Of a stretch of DNA of 64,000 nucleotides, positions 32,510-43,784 are shown in pieces. The first letter of the stretch is position 1. Each line of letters starts with the position of its first letter. The position numbers and the translations under genes were made by a program. Source of the DNA: Mesostigma viride (lineage: Eukaryota > Streptophyta > Mesostigmatophyceae > Mesostigmatales > Mesostigmataceae); assembly GCA_009746045.1 (NCBI GenBank), contig RPFO01000026.1, positions 1,051,015 to 1,115,014 on the forward strand, in the 5' to 3' direction. The notes beneath the pieces were generated by a model, which was not told where the DNA came from, made no database searches, and saw only the letters and a program-made list of their open reading frames with translations.

Positions 32510-34169
32510 TATCCATGGATGGCCATCCATCCATCGGGGTTAACTCTTCAACCGTCTGGACTGGAACCACCGAAACGGACTGAGTTTGGGTATCTTTGTG
32601 CGCCTGAGAGTAACTAGCCAAATAACATTTTCTGGCCCACCCTTGGAACCAAGCATGCTTTTATATCAAATAATGTTTGGGAAATTTGGTTGGTCACATA
32701 TCTATGCCCCATGCATGCTATAAATAGCACCCCCCCCAGGGGGGTACGGTGCACATGGGGTTGGAGACATATATAATGCATTATAGACCATTTACACAAA
32801 TCAGGTGGCCCTGGCCTTTTAAAGGCAGTTTATTAGAATCACAGGCATGCCATCAATGCATTCACAGCATGAAATGTCACAGAACTGCACATGCTATCTA
32901 GCAAACAGCCCAAAATAGCTCAGACCGTTATAACGGTGCAAGCTATTTTGGGACGGTTGCTAGAACTGCCGTATAGGTTTCCTATCCCAAAGTGGCACAA
33001 AACAACAACTAGATGGCCACAAAAGCAATGCCAACACCATGTCCAGCATATAAGACACAAGCTCATGCTATACAATAGGTGTAAGGCTCATATCAAGGCC
33101 TAAAGCGCGCGTACAAAGGGTGGCAAGGAGATACATCACTAACACACCCAATGAACGACAAAACACCTCTATGTTCTTGGAAACAATGAATAAAACAATA
33201 GGAATAAGTTGGTATAATGCTCCCATGCAAACAGGTTATGGGTATCTCCACGATTTTCACATGCAATGGATGCAAAACAAGAAGGTGGGCGTTGGCCAGC
33301 AAAACAAGAAGCCACGCCTAACACTGGTCAGAAAAGAACTTGTCTCGGGGTGCTTGACCAAGGAAAAGCATTGGGTAATCAACGTTACCATATTAGTGAC
33401 CGATAACAATCGTTACCTCGCTATTTCCGTTGCAGCATCAGCTAACGGTGACCAAACATGGTCCAAAATCTGCTTGACCTGATGGTATTCCCCAACCATG
33501 ACAAGCCGATGCGTAGAGGCAGCAAAACAACAAAAAGACAATCACAACCCCTCGGTAATAACTCTGATATTAGCTTTAAACGATAATACAACTATATACG
33601 GCTAATAGAACACGCTTGGAGGCTAGAACGTACCAGGTCGGTACAGCAGATTACCTTTCTTGCGCGAGCCAGCACGCCAGAGTAATGGACGTAGCCTCGA
33701 GCCTTTACTGGCTGCCAATGCTAATCAATCTTGTTGGGAACAACGTACTAAATTGATCGATGCGCAGATGTCTGGGAAAATTCGGCCTAGCAACATGCAG
33801 CACTCGCACCATCACTGCCTGGCCGCTAACGTCATTTGCTGCGCCGACCAGCACCCCGAGACCCATCTACGTACCTCCGAACCTTCCATGGCTAGGGATA
33901 TTCAATTTTTAGGATCTAAGAATCATGCCTACAAAATTTGAGTCCAATACGTCAAGCCATTCTCTCGTACCAGTCAGTTCTTTGCACCGCCATAGCCGTG
34001 CGCGTCAATATTTTTCCTGCACGTCGGTCCCGTTGGACCATGGTACCCCCCTAACTTTGCTCAAGCATATCTCCCTGGCCAGGTGTCCAAAGTACGGTCT
34101 GAAGTGCTCTACGGAAAGCTGACGTCTAGATCTTTCGATCCCCCCAGGTTTGACCGTTAAATTATTATT
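32510..34169. other. No gene seen
   Basis: A 120-codon ORF at 33120-33482 has no recognisable motif. The region may be the internal part of the inverted-repeat element bounded by 31054-31093 / 32409-32560 on the left and 34390-34512 on the right. Confidence 0.4.
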
Positions 34170-34515
34170 GGCGCGGCGCCTGGTAGGCGCACAAACTCAG
34201 TCCGTTAGAGTGGTAGGACTTCAACTGGTACCACGAAAACGGCGCGAGAACGGTTTAAGAGTTAATGATCCGTGACCGACTCCCCAACGGGAGCACGAGT
34301 CTAATTAATTAATTAATTAATAGGCGGGCAGCCCGCAGTTAAATTATTCATTTAATTATTATTCAATTAATTAGACTCGTGCTCCCGTTGGGGAGTCACG
34401 GAGCATTAACCCCGATGGATGGATGGATGGGTGCAAACAGTCCTACCGGGCTAATCTATCTACATCAGCTACCTACGACATCTATCTAACAGCATTCTAA
34501 CTACAACATCTATCT
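34170..34515 (-). repeat. Inverted counterpart of 31054-31093 and 32409-32560, with an internal hairpin
   Basis: The reverse complement of 34390-34512 shares AGCCTAGATAGATGTTG.AG, then TTAGAATGCTGTTAGATAGA, GATAGATTAG.CCGGTAGGA and TTTGCACCCATCCAT with the left side. Within it, GACTCCCCAACGGGAGCACG (34270-34289) faces its reverse complement at 34374-34395 around (ATTA)n tails. It appears to be two copies of one repeat family head to head. Confidence 0.55.
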
Positions 34516-35630
34516 AGGCTGCCTAACGGTGCCCCACTACATTTCGCCGCCTAGGACACCTACTTTAGCGGGGAATGTGGGTCGGTCAAGTAGGGGAAAA
34601 CGGTGGCAGGTCTCCGAGCGTCAGATACTTGGAAATTTCGTTACGTTCGTATCGAGAGTAGATTTCTGACAATTTTCCTCGTTCGGACAGAGCCACAGTG
34701 AATATCAGCATCCGTCCAGTACCAAAGCATGGACCTAGCAGAAATTCCGTCAGACATCTCGGACACATCACCTAAAATCGGTCCGTCCGGTTACATGAGA
34801 TCCTGGGAATTTTGGCGCGAACGCGTCGCGTTGAGGACGACGGGACCAGAAAAATTCCACCTCGCATGGCTGTCGACCCTATGTCCGCCGGAATATCAGT
34901 CAAAAGTCAATTATGCATGTTAAGTCGCTGCGATGGATGCAAACGACGCGTAAACTCTCCTGCTTTGCGATGATGCATGGTAGATATTATTCGCGTATGT
35001 TCATGCGTCAAAATAATTCGCAAACTGAGACGCTGATTTTTTGTGTCGGCCAGATCTGGAATTGGCAGCGAAAATGCATGTTTATTAATTGTGGGGGAAA
35101 CTTTTTTGTTGGAAGCTCACAATTCCCAAAAGGTGGAATCCGAATGGGCTTCAAGTCTACTTTCACGAGCGCTAATCAGTTTTTCGAGAAACGAATCACA
35201 TTTTCCAGGCTGTCGCATTACCTGCCGGCAGGTCAGATTTTGCTGTTTTCAGTGACGTTTACGACCGTCCTTGCTTGATGCGTTTCTTCCTTTTTTTCGG
35301 CTCACGGCATGGCGGGGCTTGTTCCAACATGCCTGCGGAGGTGTAAGCTGTGTAGCCATGATTTAAAAGTCACATATTGCTCTCGCGCCACCATCTGTTA
35401 CTGCTCGACACTGCAAGAAACACTGGTTGCCTGCTCGCAACGCAAGCACAAGCACGACAACGGTGCCCTAATCCACATCCAGGCGTGTATTTCCGAGAAA
35501 AACTTCAGGCTTTTGTCGCGGCATACCTTCGGTGTTCCAAGCCGTTCACCGCTCCCCGAAATAGTCTTATGACTCGCTTTTATAGCATTGTGGGTTCGCG
35601 TCCGCCATCTCCGCCGGGTGCTGACACGAG
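34516..35630. other. No gene supported
   Basis: Short ORFs in several frames (for example 34913-35278, 35309-35572) lack recognisable domains. Composition between 35290 and 35640 is more gene-like but no exon chain could be built. Confidence 0.4.
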
Positions 35631-36080
35631 ATGTTCGCGCTGAACCTGGACTGCAAGGTCGCCCGCTACCGGCTAGCTGTACGTATTTAGCAAGCTCTGG
35701 ATGATATTGTCATGGTTTTGGTGCAGGAAGGTGCTGTGGGGGGGTCTATCTCACCTCTTTACCTAGCTTTCCTCCTCCTAGCTTGACAGCTAAGTTTGCA
35801 TCAGGAAGTCATGCTTGTTGACAAAGCTCGATGGATATAAACCTTGGGATGTGCTGTGAAGGTGTTAGCATGCTTGCTTGAAGAATTGAATGCGTATTTG
35901 TGCAAGCCATGGACATTTTTTATTAAGGGCAGTAGGTAGCAGCCACGTTCTTATTCAATTGTGTCAGGACGTCTATGTTGCCTTTACTGCACTCTGTCCT
36001 AGAGGAGTTTGATGCCACTGTAGATGACTATGACCAGTGGGGTGGTGAGGATGGGCCGGTGTGCTGGGGTGTGGGGTGAG
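35631..36080 (+). CDS. Weak candidate: two short exons of an unrecognised gene
   Basis: ATG 35631 opens MFALNLDCKVARYRLA and ends at a donor-like GTACGT (35679). About 290 bp later an acceptor-like TTGTGTCAG (ending 35966) precedes an open acidic stretch (LLHSVLEEFDATVDDYDQW) that closes at TGA near 36078. The phases do not join cleanly, so this is only a pointer. Confidence 0.15.
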
Positions 36081-38529
36081 CCTGAAGGGCACCTTGGATC
36101 ACGTGACCCTTAGGCAATCATGCGAGGCTGTGCAGTTTATGGCTTGTGATGTATGGATGCAGCGGGTGAGGCAGGTTGTCGTTGCCGTGGCCTGTGTTAG
36201 TGAACTCTATCATCTTTTAACTTACCCAAAGCCCCCCTAGACCTAAACTGCCTCGCCTTCTTTGAGGGGTTGCCTTCTTTGAGGAGTGCCATGTCTTGAA
36301 AGGTTTGTTGGGGCCCTGGCATTTCAGAGTAGGTTGAGGTGGAGAGGGGTGGCACACTGCTAGGTGATGGCAGGGCCATCCATGTGATGCACCTTACGTT
36401 GGGATGGGGACCATGCATTTGTTCTTGTTGCTAGCATGGGCAGGGTGAGCGGCTGGGAGTAAGGTGTAAGTGCTACTTGCGCCACTGTCCGAAAGGGGAG
36501 CTCCATGCGGTGGGCAAACAGCGTTGCAAGCGTACACTTAACACAAATGTGGTCTGATGCACTCAGCTGACCTGCCATTTCTCTTGATGCACCAAACCAC
36601 ACTAAAGGCTTGATATAGCCGGTAGGAAATGCATGTGCATGCAGTGTCAAAAGCAGAGAGGGACACTGTTAGCACATGAGTGTGATTGTAAACCGATGAG
36701 TGTGAGCCTCCCCGTGCCATCCCATGCATTTTACACCTATTTTTGGCAAGCCCCCATCATGCCGCAGTTATGCACCGCCTATGCAAGGGGGATGAATAGA
36801 CAGTTATAGGTGTGTTGAGGGATGAGATAAGGGTAAACATGAGGAGCCATGCAGGCTAAAACGGAAGGGCGATGTCAACAGTGTGTTTGCCCAGATTTTG
36901 ATGTCAGGAGGGGCTGAAAGATCAGTGGCCACGATAAACCTAGGTGGATTACATGAGAGATGACACGACCATGAGAGGGTGGTAGATGAGTTCAACTGAG
37001 AAGAGCTAGCATTACATGCACAGATTCTTAATGACCTATGGACTGTCCAAGGGTTGGAGTTCAGTGCACGTTCCAAAGACTATGATGAGCATGACGATGA
37101 TGGCAAGGGGGCGGGGGGGCGCAATTAGGACAGGCACTGATGCAGAATTATGTTGTACAGCAGCTAGGTGCTGAGCTCAATTGAATAGCAGCCCAAGCCA
37201 CTGCTGTCCTTGATTGCGCTTTGTATTTCCATGTAGCAGAGAGGCACCTGGCAGATATATATTTGGATTAGCTGCTATAAGACACGCACAGCAGGGGTGC
37301 CCAGCAGAGTGGGCCAAGTACTGCAAAGGAGATTGTGTGTGCTGCCGAGCGGGGCCCGTTTAGAAAAGAGACTGGTCAGCCGACAGGCACGACTGGTCAG
37401 CCAAGCTCCCCTTCTTGAGGCTTGTAGGCACTATGGTGCTTGTTCCGAATGCCAGCATCTACTGTGATTGATGGTGATTTTATCCCTTGATGATCGCTTT
37501 TTTAGTCTGTGTTGGCTAATGTATCCAGCCCCAGTGGCATGTATATGAATCCCATGACAGCCATGACGATAATTGAGTGAAGAATGCAAAGTTTTCCAAG
37601 ACAATGGCGCAGAATATGGAGTATTTTTGCAAAAATCGCTCTATTTCTGCTTGCATCCGTCACTTTTAGTGGGCCGGCAGTGGTCCTAATATGTCCAACT
37701 TGTGTTCTAGTGTAAATTCAAGTATTGTGCTATTAATGTGACGAATTCTGGCATGGTTGGGCCGCATATGTGCTGGCAGGGGCTTCATAAGTTTGAAAAT
37801 AATGCACTAAAACGGTGTTTTGGCTCATGTATGCCAGAATTATAGCACATAGTTTGGTCCTACATTGCATACTTAAGGGCGGTTTTTGTCTTTGGATATA
37901 AATTAATAAGCATGACCATTTCCAGCTGAATTGGACTACATTTACTACTTGTGTGTGGCTGCTATGCCTCCTTATGCCTGGAAAACATCGTTTTTTGCAC
38001 TTTTCCACGTCACGGTTTGATGCTAAAAATAGGTCAGTTGGCCCCCCAATTAATGTGATGTGAACAGGGTCCTAGGGGGACCTTAAGTCCAGAAAGGCAC
38101 CCCGATCTGACTATATGTGTGGGAGATATGACCCCATGTAACAAAAAAGGCCGTTTTTAGGTGATGTGAAGTAGCAATTTTTAGTATCGAGCGCACTTGC
38201 GCTAGTGTTCAGTACGAATTCGGCCTCCGTCAGGTCAGCAAGCGGCGTGGGAATATACTGAACTGAACAAAACGGTGGACTGTACTAAGAAATTCGTACT
38301 CAAATTTCGTCATCGGAATCGGAGGGAAATCTTCGACCAAGGACTAGAGATTTCATCAAATTTTCAGAACTGGCCAATTGATGCCAAATGGCGCGATTCT
38401 AGATAACAAGTGTTGCTTTACTGGTATCCGACGGTGCCGAACTTCGAAATTGAATTTGTAACCCCCGCCGTATTGACGGAACCACATTCTCGCATAAATT
38501 GGGTTTCCGCGGTGGCGAAATGTAGTGTA
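36081..38529. other. No gene, repeat or RNA recognised
   Basis: ORFs are short and scattered on both strands. No tandem repeats or inverted ends were noticed. This is the longest apparently element-free stretch of the window. Confidence 0.4.
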
Positions 38530-38535
38530 GGGGAG

Positions 38536-38873
38536 CTGTCTGGCGTCATGCCCGGGTTTGCACACGCGGGCGCTTCCCCACTGGGGGGGCCGGGGCTCGT
38601 TGTCCTCTATGACCTGGGCCCACTTGGACTTGTCCATCATCTTCTTCCAAATCACGGAGAGGCCTAGGCCCCGGGCCATGTCCTCTACTAGCTGTTCTTT
38701 CAGTTTGAAGGTGCGGGCCTTGCGGCGTCTAACATTAGGGGGCCCGGCCCACGCCGTCAGGAGCCGGTGCCGGCCAGGCTGAGCTGGTCGCAGTCCTGCG
38801 GGGGGGCCACGTGAGGTGTCTACCTGGTTCAGTGGTGCGAGCTAGGTGCCCTACTAGCTGCAGGCGCCGCTGC
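38536..38873 (-). pseudogene. LINE ORF2 C-terminal end
   Basis: Sequence shared with 22040-22335: MARGLGLSVIWKKMMDKSKW, then AQVIEDNEPRPPQWGSARVC. It is the last coding part of ORF2; homology ends near AGCTCCCCT at about 38536. Confidence 0.65.
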
Positions 38874-39824
38874 TTAATGGTCGGTGCTCGTGATATATGG
38901 CATGCCCTGGTACAGGTCCTCATTGCGGACATGAGCAGCATATCCTACTCTGAAAATGGAACGCAACATGTTGGTGACCGCGCCGTCCAGCTTGCGGGCC
39001 AGGTCGGTGGTCATGAGGGTCCACGTCTCGGCCCCATACATACGTGAGAACACTGGGAAGGACGAGGACCTTGAACAGGTCCTGTTTCTCGATCTTGCCA
39101 AGGGGCTTGCGCCACAGGGCCCGGTACTGGCGTAAAGCGTGCCAGGCGAGGGAGATGCGATGGTCCACATCGGCCTCGCAGCTGGGGAGCAGGCTGCCCA
39201 GCAGCTTGACGCGGTCCCGATACAGGACTTGAGAGCCGTCGAGGAGATAGAGGGGTGGCGGTGAGTGGGTGAGCCCAACCGCCAGGGCCTATGTCTTCTT
39301 GATGACCTCAAGCCCCACTGCCCGAGGCTGCCTCGATAGCCAGGCAGTCAAGCCATGTCTGCACGTGCCCAGTGTCCTCGAAGAGGGTGGTGTCGTCTGC
39401 GTAGATGATGTCTGCCAGCCGAATCTCCGTGTCCGCTCCGCAATGCCAGAATTTGTTAGCAACCTGCACCCCTGGTTCCCTACCCACGATGCGGGCAAAT
39501 CGCTTGCGCGCCTGAATCATTACGTATTCGACCACAATAATGAACAGGTAGAGCGACAGCACGCAGCCCTGCCACACACCCTTCTGTAAAGGGCGCATGG
39601 GGGCGTGGTCCCGTAAGAAGTGCGCGCACCGAAGTGGTGGACCCTTCATACAGGTTGCGGATGACAGCAATCAGGGGGCGGGGCCGGGATCCGGAACAGC
39701 TCGAGGATGTCCCAAAGCGCAGGCCAGAAAACCGAATCGAAGGCTTTGATGAAGTCCACCAGCACAAGGTGCAAAGGGGACTCACCAGGCTGAAGGCGTT
39801 GCAGTTCCTCCACCAGTCAGCGAG
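38874..39824 (-). pseudogene. LINE ORF2 reverse transcriptase palm and C-terminus
   Basis: Directly after the hAT site the frame continues with LVEELQRLQPGESPLHLVLV, then DFIKAFDSVFWPALWD (motif A, catalytic Asp). Further on come LQKGVWQGCVLSLYLF (motif B region) and IRLADIIYADDTTLFED (motif C, YADD). Beyond it, SRMYGAETWTLMTTDLARKL and MLRSIFRVGYAAHVRNEDLY match the conserved post-RT segment of LINE ORF2. At least three frameshifts and an in-frame TGA show it is dead. Confidence 0.82.
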
Positions 39825-39832
39825 TAGCGAAG

Positions 39833-41293
39833 CAGTGTACAGCCATACGCAATACGCAATCATACGGGGCCCATGGGTATGGTGTATAATACGCCATACG
39901 GGGTATAATACGCAAATCATACGGGGACTCTTGAAAATGCGGTTTTTTGCATGGTTCAGGGGGTTCTTCAACATTCTGACCAATCAGGCATGTTTTTTTT
40001 GTGTTCTTGCAACACCACTTGCCTTTATTTAACACATCATCACATAATATTGCCGTTGCCGTCGCTGCATGCCTACAAATACAAGCATTGTACATCTGTT
40101 GTTATTAATAATGTCTGTAAATAGCACAAAATAACAAAGTTGTATGCACAATCAGTGCACACCTGAAAAGGATGATAACACAAGTAGATATGCATGCACA
40201 TTGACACTTGCAGTGGTATAGAGATCGCTGCCACCATTACTGTATGTTGAAGTTAAAAAACCATGCCATCACTGCATGGAATGGCTATACTAGGACTGAA
40301 ATACTGCACATGGTCAGTCGGCCAACTTGCCAAAAGTAATAAGACATTGTGCCAGAAACAGACATCTTGCCTACTCGTGGTAGGCCACCATGCAATATTG
40401 ATCTACATGAAGCAAGAATCCATACGGGCTGCCAACAATGTGGCTAGCGTGCAGGATAGCATGCATGCCAGCAACCCGACCCAGCTTCCCTAAACCATTA
40501 ACACATATGGTACGGTGGCTGGCTAGCAGCAGCCTGCATGGCTAAATAAGGCATTTATGTGCATCGCGAGTCACACCAAATACCCCGCAGCCTGCGACGT
40601 AATGCCTCCGGCGGCCTCTTGCACTCGCTCACTCTTGCCTCCTTCGCATACGTAGCGCCCATGATATGGCGGGTGCTAGCCTTGCTCGGGTGGTAGAACC
40701 CGAGAATTTTGCATCCAAAAGTGTGCACGCGTCACTGAGCTAGTAGTTACCTGTCGGCTGCCCTTTCTTGTTGAGAGTCTGTTCTTTCACGATGTGTGTC
40801 CAGACAGTCTCGAATACGGCCTGCATCTCGTCGGCCCCATTATCATCGTGTTCCATAGACCCACACCATCACCGTCGCTAGCCATGGTGCCTGGATGTCA
40901 ATTGTGCTACGATTAAATGTTAGGTGCCAGATGCGCGCCCTTGTTGGCAGACAACATAACTTCGTCACCTAATTTCCTCGTCCTTCGTCTCCTAGACCCT
41001 AGTCCGACACGCAGCAATCTGCAGCAATGCACGTACAGTCGTACATGCACGGCCAGCTTGGCACCTGCATCTAGTTCCGGCTCCACGTGCCGTCCAAAAT
41101 GATGCCAGAAGCTACTTCGAACGAGGTTTATACGCAAAAAATACGCAAAAAATACGCAAAAAATACGCAATACGCAAAAAATACGCAAAAAATACGCAGT
41201 GCGTATTTTTTTCCCCATTTTCATACGGAAATCTTGCGTATGGCGTATAATACGCGCCATACGGCGTATTATACGCCGTATGGCTGTTCACTG
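39833..41293. mobile_element. hAT-type DNA transposon, 1461 bp, non-autonomous
   Basis: The left end CAGTGTACAGCCATACG and the right end CGTATGGCTGTTCACTG are inverted repeats with one mismatch in 17 bp. An 8-bp duplication TAGCGAAG flanks the element exactly (39825-39832 and 41294-41301). CAGTG termini with 8-bp duplications define the hAT superfamily. Removal rejoins the LINE RT in frame (ALFAT-R then a TGA, then LVEELQ). The interior has TACG-rich subterminal repeats, including (ATACGCAAAAA)n at 41130-41205, and one exon-like ORF, but no transposase. Confidence 0.9.
40751..40856 (-). CDS. Candidate first exon inside the hAT element
   Basis: On the minus strand an ATG (40856) opens 35 codons, MEHDDNGADEMQAVFETVWT then HIVKEQTLNKKGQPT, ending at donor GTAACT. 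It may be what is left of the transposase gene's first exon in a deletion derivative, or a captured host exon. No downstream exon was found before the element's end. Confidence 0.35.
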
Positions 41294-41301
41294 TAGCGAA
41301 G

Positions 41302-42242
41302 AGCGCCTGTACTGTGTTGCGACCTGAACGGAAGCCGTGCTGAGTCTCGCTGAGGTGACCGTCCAGGGCCGCGTGCGCAGGCGGTTCAGGATGAGCCGCA
41401 TAATAAGAAGCTTGAGGGGGGCACTTTGGATGCACACCCCTCTGTAGTTGCCGGGGTCGGCAGGCGACCCCTTATTCTTGTACAGCATCGTGCGAAAACT
41501 GTGTTGCCAGGCCGCTGGAGGTGGTTGCGACGACAGCAGAAGGCGGTTGCAGATGTCCCGGAAGAGCAGCATAACACCTGTGTCCTCGAATTCGGCTGCA
41601 AGTTTTACAACTGCGGCAGGAATCTCGTCAGAGCCGGTGGCTGCGTCATAACGCAGGCGCTGGACCGCCTCCGTGACCTCGCGAGAGGTGAAAGGAGGCA
41701 TGTCAGACGGGTCGCCAAGTGGGCCGACCAGCGGGGGGACTAGGTAGTCCGCCGCTGACCTAGGCGGGGTCGTGGGCCCAGCGGGGCCGGCCAGGGCGGC
41801 CGGGCGGGCGGCGGCGGCTGGGATCGAGCAGGGGCGGGGGCGGCACAGCTGTCCCCACGACCTCGGCCGTGGCCGTGGCCCAGGTTACTACGAAGCCGCT
41901 TGGCTGGGGCGCCGGGGACGTCGTTGCGGTGGGGCCGGCCGAGGCCGTCCGGGTGCCCGAGGCGCTTGTACCAGAACCAGGCCCCCTTGCCGTCGTGCTT
42001 CTGCTGGCAGCTGCGCAGGTCCTTGACCATCTGCTGAGCATCTGCCTTCTCAGCCTGCTCGTAGGCGGACCTCAGAGCTGCTTGCAGCCCAGGTTTGGCG
42101 ATCGGATCTCTGTTGCGGCGGAGCATCTGCCTGGCGGCGACCACTGTCGGTGCGTGACGGTGGACAGCAAGCTGTCGGCGCGGAGGCAAGGTGGGGAGGG
42201 TGCGGGCAGCCAGGCAATACTTGGCAGCGACACCGCGGAGGA
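41302..42242 (-). pseudogene. LINE ORF2 linker and N-terminal reverse transcriptase
   Basis: The linker (TLPPRRQLAVHRHAP..., KADAQQMVKDLRSCQQKHDG) is followed by FTSREVTEAVQRLRYDAATG, SDEIPAAVVKLAAEF, AWQHSFRTMLYKNKGSPADP and NYRGVCI, the typical beginning of a LINE RT. Next comes TQHGFRSGRNTVQALFAT in a shifted frame. The RT is interrupted after the codons for ALFAT by the hAT element. Confidence 0.8.
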
Positions 42243-42942
42243 TCACTGAAATATCACCCGGCGGCGGAATGGCGTGTAACTGCTGCATGTCGGCTGCCCC
42301 GGCCGGGCGTCGAATACGGCCAGGAAATCATCCCTGTGCGACATAGCGGCCTGTTCTTCTGCTGACATCTTGTCGGCATCCTTCAGCACAATCCGGAGCA
42401 CCTTCAGATCTGGCTGAGGTGCCAGCTGTCGCGACGGTTTCACCCCAGGAAACCGCAATCTGATGCGAGCGAGCACGAGACGATGATCAGATTCCACCGT
42501 GCTGACAGAATCTTGCAGGACGCGAGCATCGACAACTGAGGGGCGCTGAGCCCGGCGTACACAGACATAGTCAAGGCACACCACCCGATCCGACGGCCCA
42601 GAAAAGGTGGCCAGCTGCTCAGCGGGGCGTGCGAAAGAAGCATTGCATGCAACCAGCGCAGATTCTGCCAGCAGATTCGCAAATAAAGGCGTGTTACCGT
42701 TGGCTGTCGTGTTGGTTGGGGAATACTGAGCGCCCCCAGTGCCAACTGGCAGCGTGGCGTTGGCGTCGAGCAGCATAACCAGGAAGTGCCGAGCTGGGAT
42801 GTTGGCCTCCTCCTCCTTGAGGGCGTCGAAGAAGGCCTCACGTTCCGCCTGAGCTCGACCCGCATGTGGTGCATATCCCACGATAACGGTTAGCGTGTGG
42901 TGTGAATGGCCCTCAGAGTTAGGAAATGAGAAATGAACGACG
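42243..42942 (-). pseudogene. LINE ORF2 endonuclease domain (C-terminal part)
   Basis: The frame is open from the A1 junction: VVHFSFPNSEG, then LTVIVGYAPHAGR, FLVMLLDANATLPVG, SDRVVCLDYVCVRR and STVESDHRLVLARI. The YAP, DAN, SDR..LDY and SDH motifs are the conserved series of the exonuclease-endonuclease-phosphatase fold used by LINEs to nick target DNA. The N-terminal catalytic motifs lie on the far side of the A1 insertion. A frameshift leads into the linker frame (41740-42288). Confidence 0.8.
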
Positions 42943-43458
42943 TGGTATATTGCTTGAGAACACTGTGTGCTGAGAGCAATGAATTGCTTCCTTCATTAGA
43001 AAATAAGTTTACCCTTTATCAATTATCAACGTTGCTCTCACTGGCCGCGCCGCCAGTGACCGTTGGGTGCAGACCGTTGGCCCGAGGCCGCACGATGACA
43101 GGTAGCAGTGTAGTCACTGCATCGTGTGATCACAGATCAATGCACGCTGCAGTACGGTCCCTATCTAGGATACTCTAGTACCGTCCAGTGACAGGACACT
43201 ACGTATACTGGGTACTGACATCTGTCACGTACCCCAGTACCCAAAGTACCTATCTAGGGAAACGTATGCGACTCGACTAGCATTCCTATCTGCATAGCCC
43301 ACGTGGTATTTATATTCACATACCAACGTAGGTTTACAAGGCTTATTCATACCTTGTATTCACAATGCGGCTTTGAGACTTAGTCTGCAGCAAAGCATGG
43401 AGACTAACTCCAGTATTGTTTTATTCTTTATTTCTTATGCAGGTCTGCACCCCCAACA
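42943..43458 (-). repeat. A1 3' LTR (516 bp)
   Basis: Read on the minus strand it begins TGTTGGGGGTGCAGACC and ends ATATACCA, with TG...CA termini. It aligns over its length with the A2 LTR at 59959-60468, with scattered substitutions and small indels. Confidence 0.85.
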
Positions 43459-43784
43459 TTATTGTCATTGTTTTTAAGTTGATTAGGGGTACAAAAGAGA
43501 CATGGCTGGTTGAGCCAGGTTGGTTACAGCTGGCTGTTCTGGCCAGGTGTTGGATTGCACATTAAATAAGGTGTACACAACTGGCTGGTGTGGCCAGGTA
43601 TTGGAGCACACATTAAATAAAGTGGATACAAGGCTTGTGCCCTCAAGCTTCAAATGGATAGAAATCTGACCTAGCCAGCACTCACACCCCACAGCAAATG
43701 TGTTGAATTTTATGGCGCCCAGCAGCTATCGCTGTGGTAGCGGGGTGTGGTGGTTGTGTACTGAGCTGTAGCCAGACATTTTAT

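Larger units (their letters stand above)
38530..42942 (-). mobile_element. LINE (non-LTR retrotransposon), ORF2 part, carrying a hAT insert
   Basis: Read on the minus strand, the order is: end of an apurinic-type endonuclease domain (from 42942), linker, reverse transcriptase (41701-39308, split by a hAT element) and a C-terminal region ending near 38540. The copy is broken by several frameshifts. Its 5' side is cut by copia-like element A1 at 42942, so the rest should reappear beyond the window's right end. The 3' part is duplicated at 21841-22335. Confidence 0.85.

Noticed and set aside
33120-33482. 120-codon ORF as a gene
   Set aside because: No recognisable motif, no splice context, composition like its flanks.
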